In this document: in pieces, positions 4,455-5,215 of the stretch
Layout: every line of letters starts with the position of its first letter
Numbering within the stretch: the stretch's first letter is position 1
From: Treponema sp.
GTDB lineage: Bacteria; Spirochaetota; Spirochaetia; Treponematales; Breznakiellaceae
Length of the DNA: 5,215 bases
NCBI GenBank assembly: GCA_031255815.1
Contig: JAIRRU010000133.1
Coordinates: 1 to 5,215 of the forward strand
Reading direction: 5' to 3'
Made by a program: the position numbers and the translations under genes
Notes under the pieces: generated by a model
The model's input: the letters and a program-made list of their open reading frames with translations, nothing else
Database searches by the model: none
Told to the model about the DNA's origin: nothing

Positions 4455-5215
4455 ATGGATAAGGACAATGTAAAACAGCGTCTTGCCCGGGGGGATTCGG
4501 TCAAGTGCTGCATGCTCTCGGAACTGTCCACCCCGAATCTGGCCAGGATGTTCCACAGTTTCGGTTTCGACTGCTTACTGATCGACTGCGAACATGGGTA
4601 CTACGACATGACCGAGACGGCAAATCTCATCGCCGCCGCGTCGGGCTACGATTTTCCGATTATCATCCGGGTCGCCCAGGGATGCCAGCATGATACCGTC
4701 AAGTATCTGGACATGGGTGCCAGCGGAATCCTGCTTGCCAACGTTACCTCCCCCGCACAGGCCGCGGAACTGGCGGATCTCTGTCTCTACGCCCCCGACG
4801 GGGATCGGGGAGTTTCGACTTTCCGGGCGCATACGAATTACAACAACGGTAACACCCTGGAGGTCATGAAAAAGGCAAACGCCAGGAATATCGTGATAGC
4901 CCAGATAGAATCCCTTGAAGCGGTGGAGAAGATTGAAGAGATCACCGCCGTCCCCGGTCTGGATGGAATTCTTTTAGGCCCCAACGATTTTACCCAGCAT
5001 ATCGGAGCCTTTGGCCAGTATGAACATCCGATCATAGAAGAGGCTATACACAAAATGGTTCTTTCGGCGAAGAAGTACGGCAAGTGGAGCGGTATTATAA
5101 CCAACAATGATAAGCTCCTCCGCCGGTGCAGGGCGGCGGGAATGTGTTTTTTTAGTTCCGGAAGCGAGCTTTCCATGCTGGCTTCGGGAGCCAAGACGGT
5201 GATGCGCCAGCTTGA
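4455..5215 (+). CDS. HpcH/HpaI-family aldolase, 3' end cut by window edge
   Basis: Starts at ATG 4455 with GAGGA (4440-4444) 10 nt upstream. The frame is open to the window end, giving 253 residues, close to the family's usual full length (about 250-260). This is the class II, metal-dependent aldolase family that reversibly splits 2-keto-3-deoxy acids to pyruvate plus an aldehyde (HpaI, GarL, RhmA). The key residues of Escherichia coli HpaI have clear equivalents at nearly the same spacing: H47 (in LIDCEHG), R72 (in IIIRV), metal ligands E152 (in AQIES) and D178 (in LGPNDF). Further family features are LDMGASGILLANV (85-97), YAPDGDRGVS (112-121) and AVPGLDGILLGP (165-176). Substrate cannot be assigned: position 95 onward reads LLANVTS where many members have a Pro-Met sequence. 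The divergent DeoR-type regulator suggests inducible use of a sugar acid or similar compound. Confidence 0.92.
   Translation, partial: MDKDNVKQRLARGDSVKCCMLSELSTPNLARMFHSFGFDCLLIDCEHGYYDMTETANLIAAASGYDFPIIIRVAQGCQHDTVKYLDMGASGILLANVTSPAQAAELADLCLYAPDGDRGVSTFRAHTNYNNGNTLEVMKKANARNIVIAQIESLEAVEKIEEITAVPGLDGILLGPNDFTQHIGAFGQYEHPIIEEAIHKMVLSAKKYGKWSGIITNNDKLLRRCRAAGMCFFSSGSELSMLASGAKTVMRQL

Noticed and set aside
4430..4457. TTGTCA and TATATG on the plus strand as an aldolase promoter
   Set aside because: The -10 would overlap the ATG start codon, so the transcript would begin inside the gene and lose the binding site GAGGA.

Overview
The window comes from a fairly GC-rich bacterium. The closest resemblance I can recall is a spirochaete of the termite-gut Treponema type. 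That is an inference from the nfeD-floA pair, the tRNA style (no encoded CCA) and the flavour of the intergenic repeats. No ribosomal marker is present to prove it.

Layout. (1) Positions 1-2319, plus strand: a tight three-gene operon. It holds the 3' part of a membrane NfeD protein, a complete flotillin-like FloA scaffold protein, and a small unrecognised single-pass membrane protein with a proline-rich middle and a conserved-looking C-terminal motif. Gaps are only 12 and 15 nt, so the three are probably made together and act at the same membrane domain. (2) Positions 2320-2710: no gene. It holds two GC-rich hairpins just after the operon and an inverted-repeat element built from a tandem 9-mer, then a sigma70-type promoter. 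(3) Positions 2711-2949: tRNA-Asp(GTC) and tRNA-Glu(CTC), 92 nt apart, with a terminator-like structure at 3036-3078. (4) Positions 2950-3629: a repeat-rich stretch without a convincing gene. It contains several short perfect hairpins, a second copy of a sequence found between the tRNAs, two minus-strand ORF remnants sharing a short peptide, and one 42-codon minus-strand ORF with a good ribosome binding site. (5) Positions 3630-5215: a divergent pair, a DeoR-family repressor (minus) and an HpcH/HpaI-family aldolase (plus, 3' end cut by the window). Between them lies an exact-consensus promoter for the repressor, with a 23-bp dyad over its -10 box.

Functionally these are three unrelated units: membrane-domain organisation, translation (tRNAs), and a probable sugar-acid or keto-acid catabolic locus controlled by its own repressor. 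I did not find a convincing new defence or mobile system. The most original items are the third protein of the nfeD-floA operon, the repressor/aldolase control region, and the repeat elements around the tRNAs.
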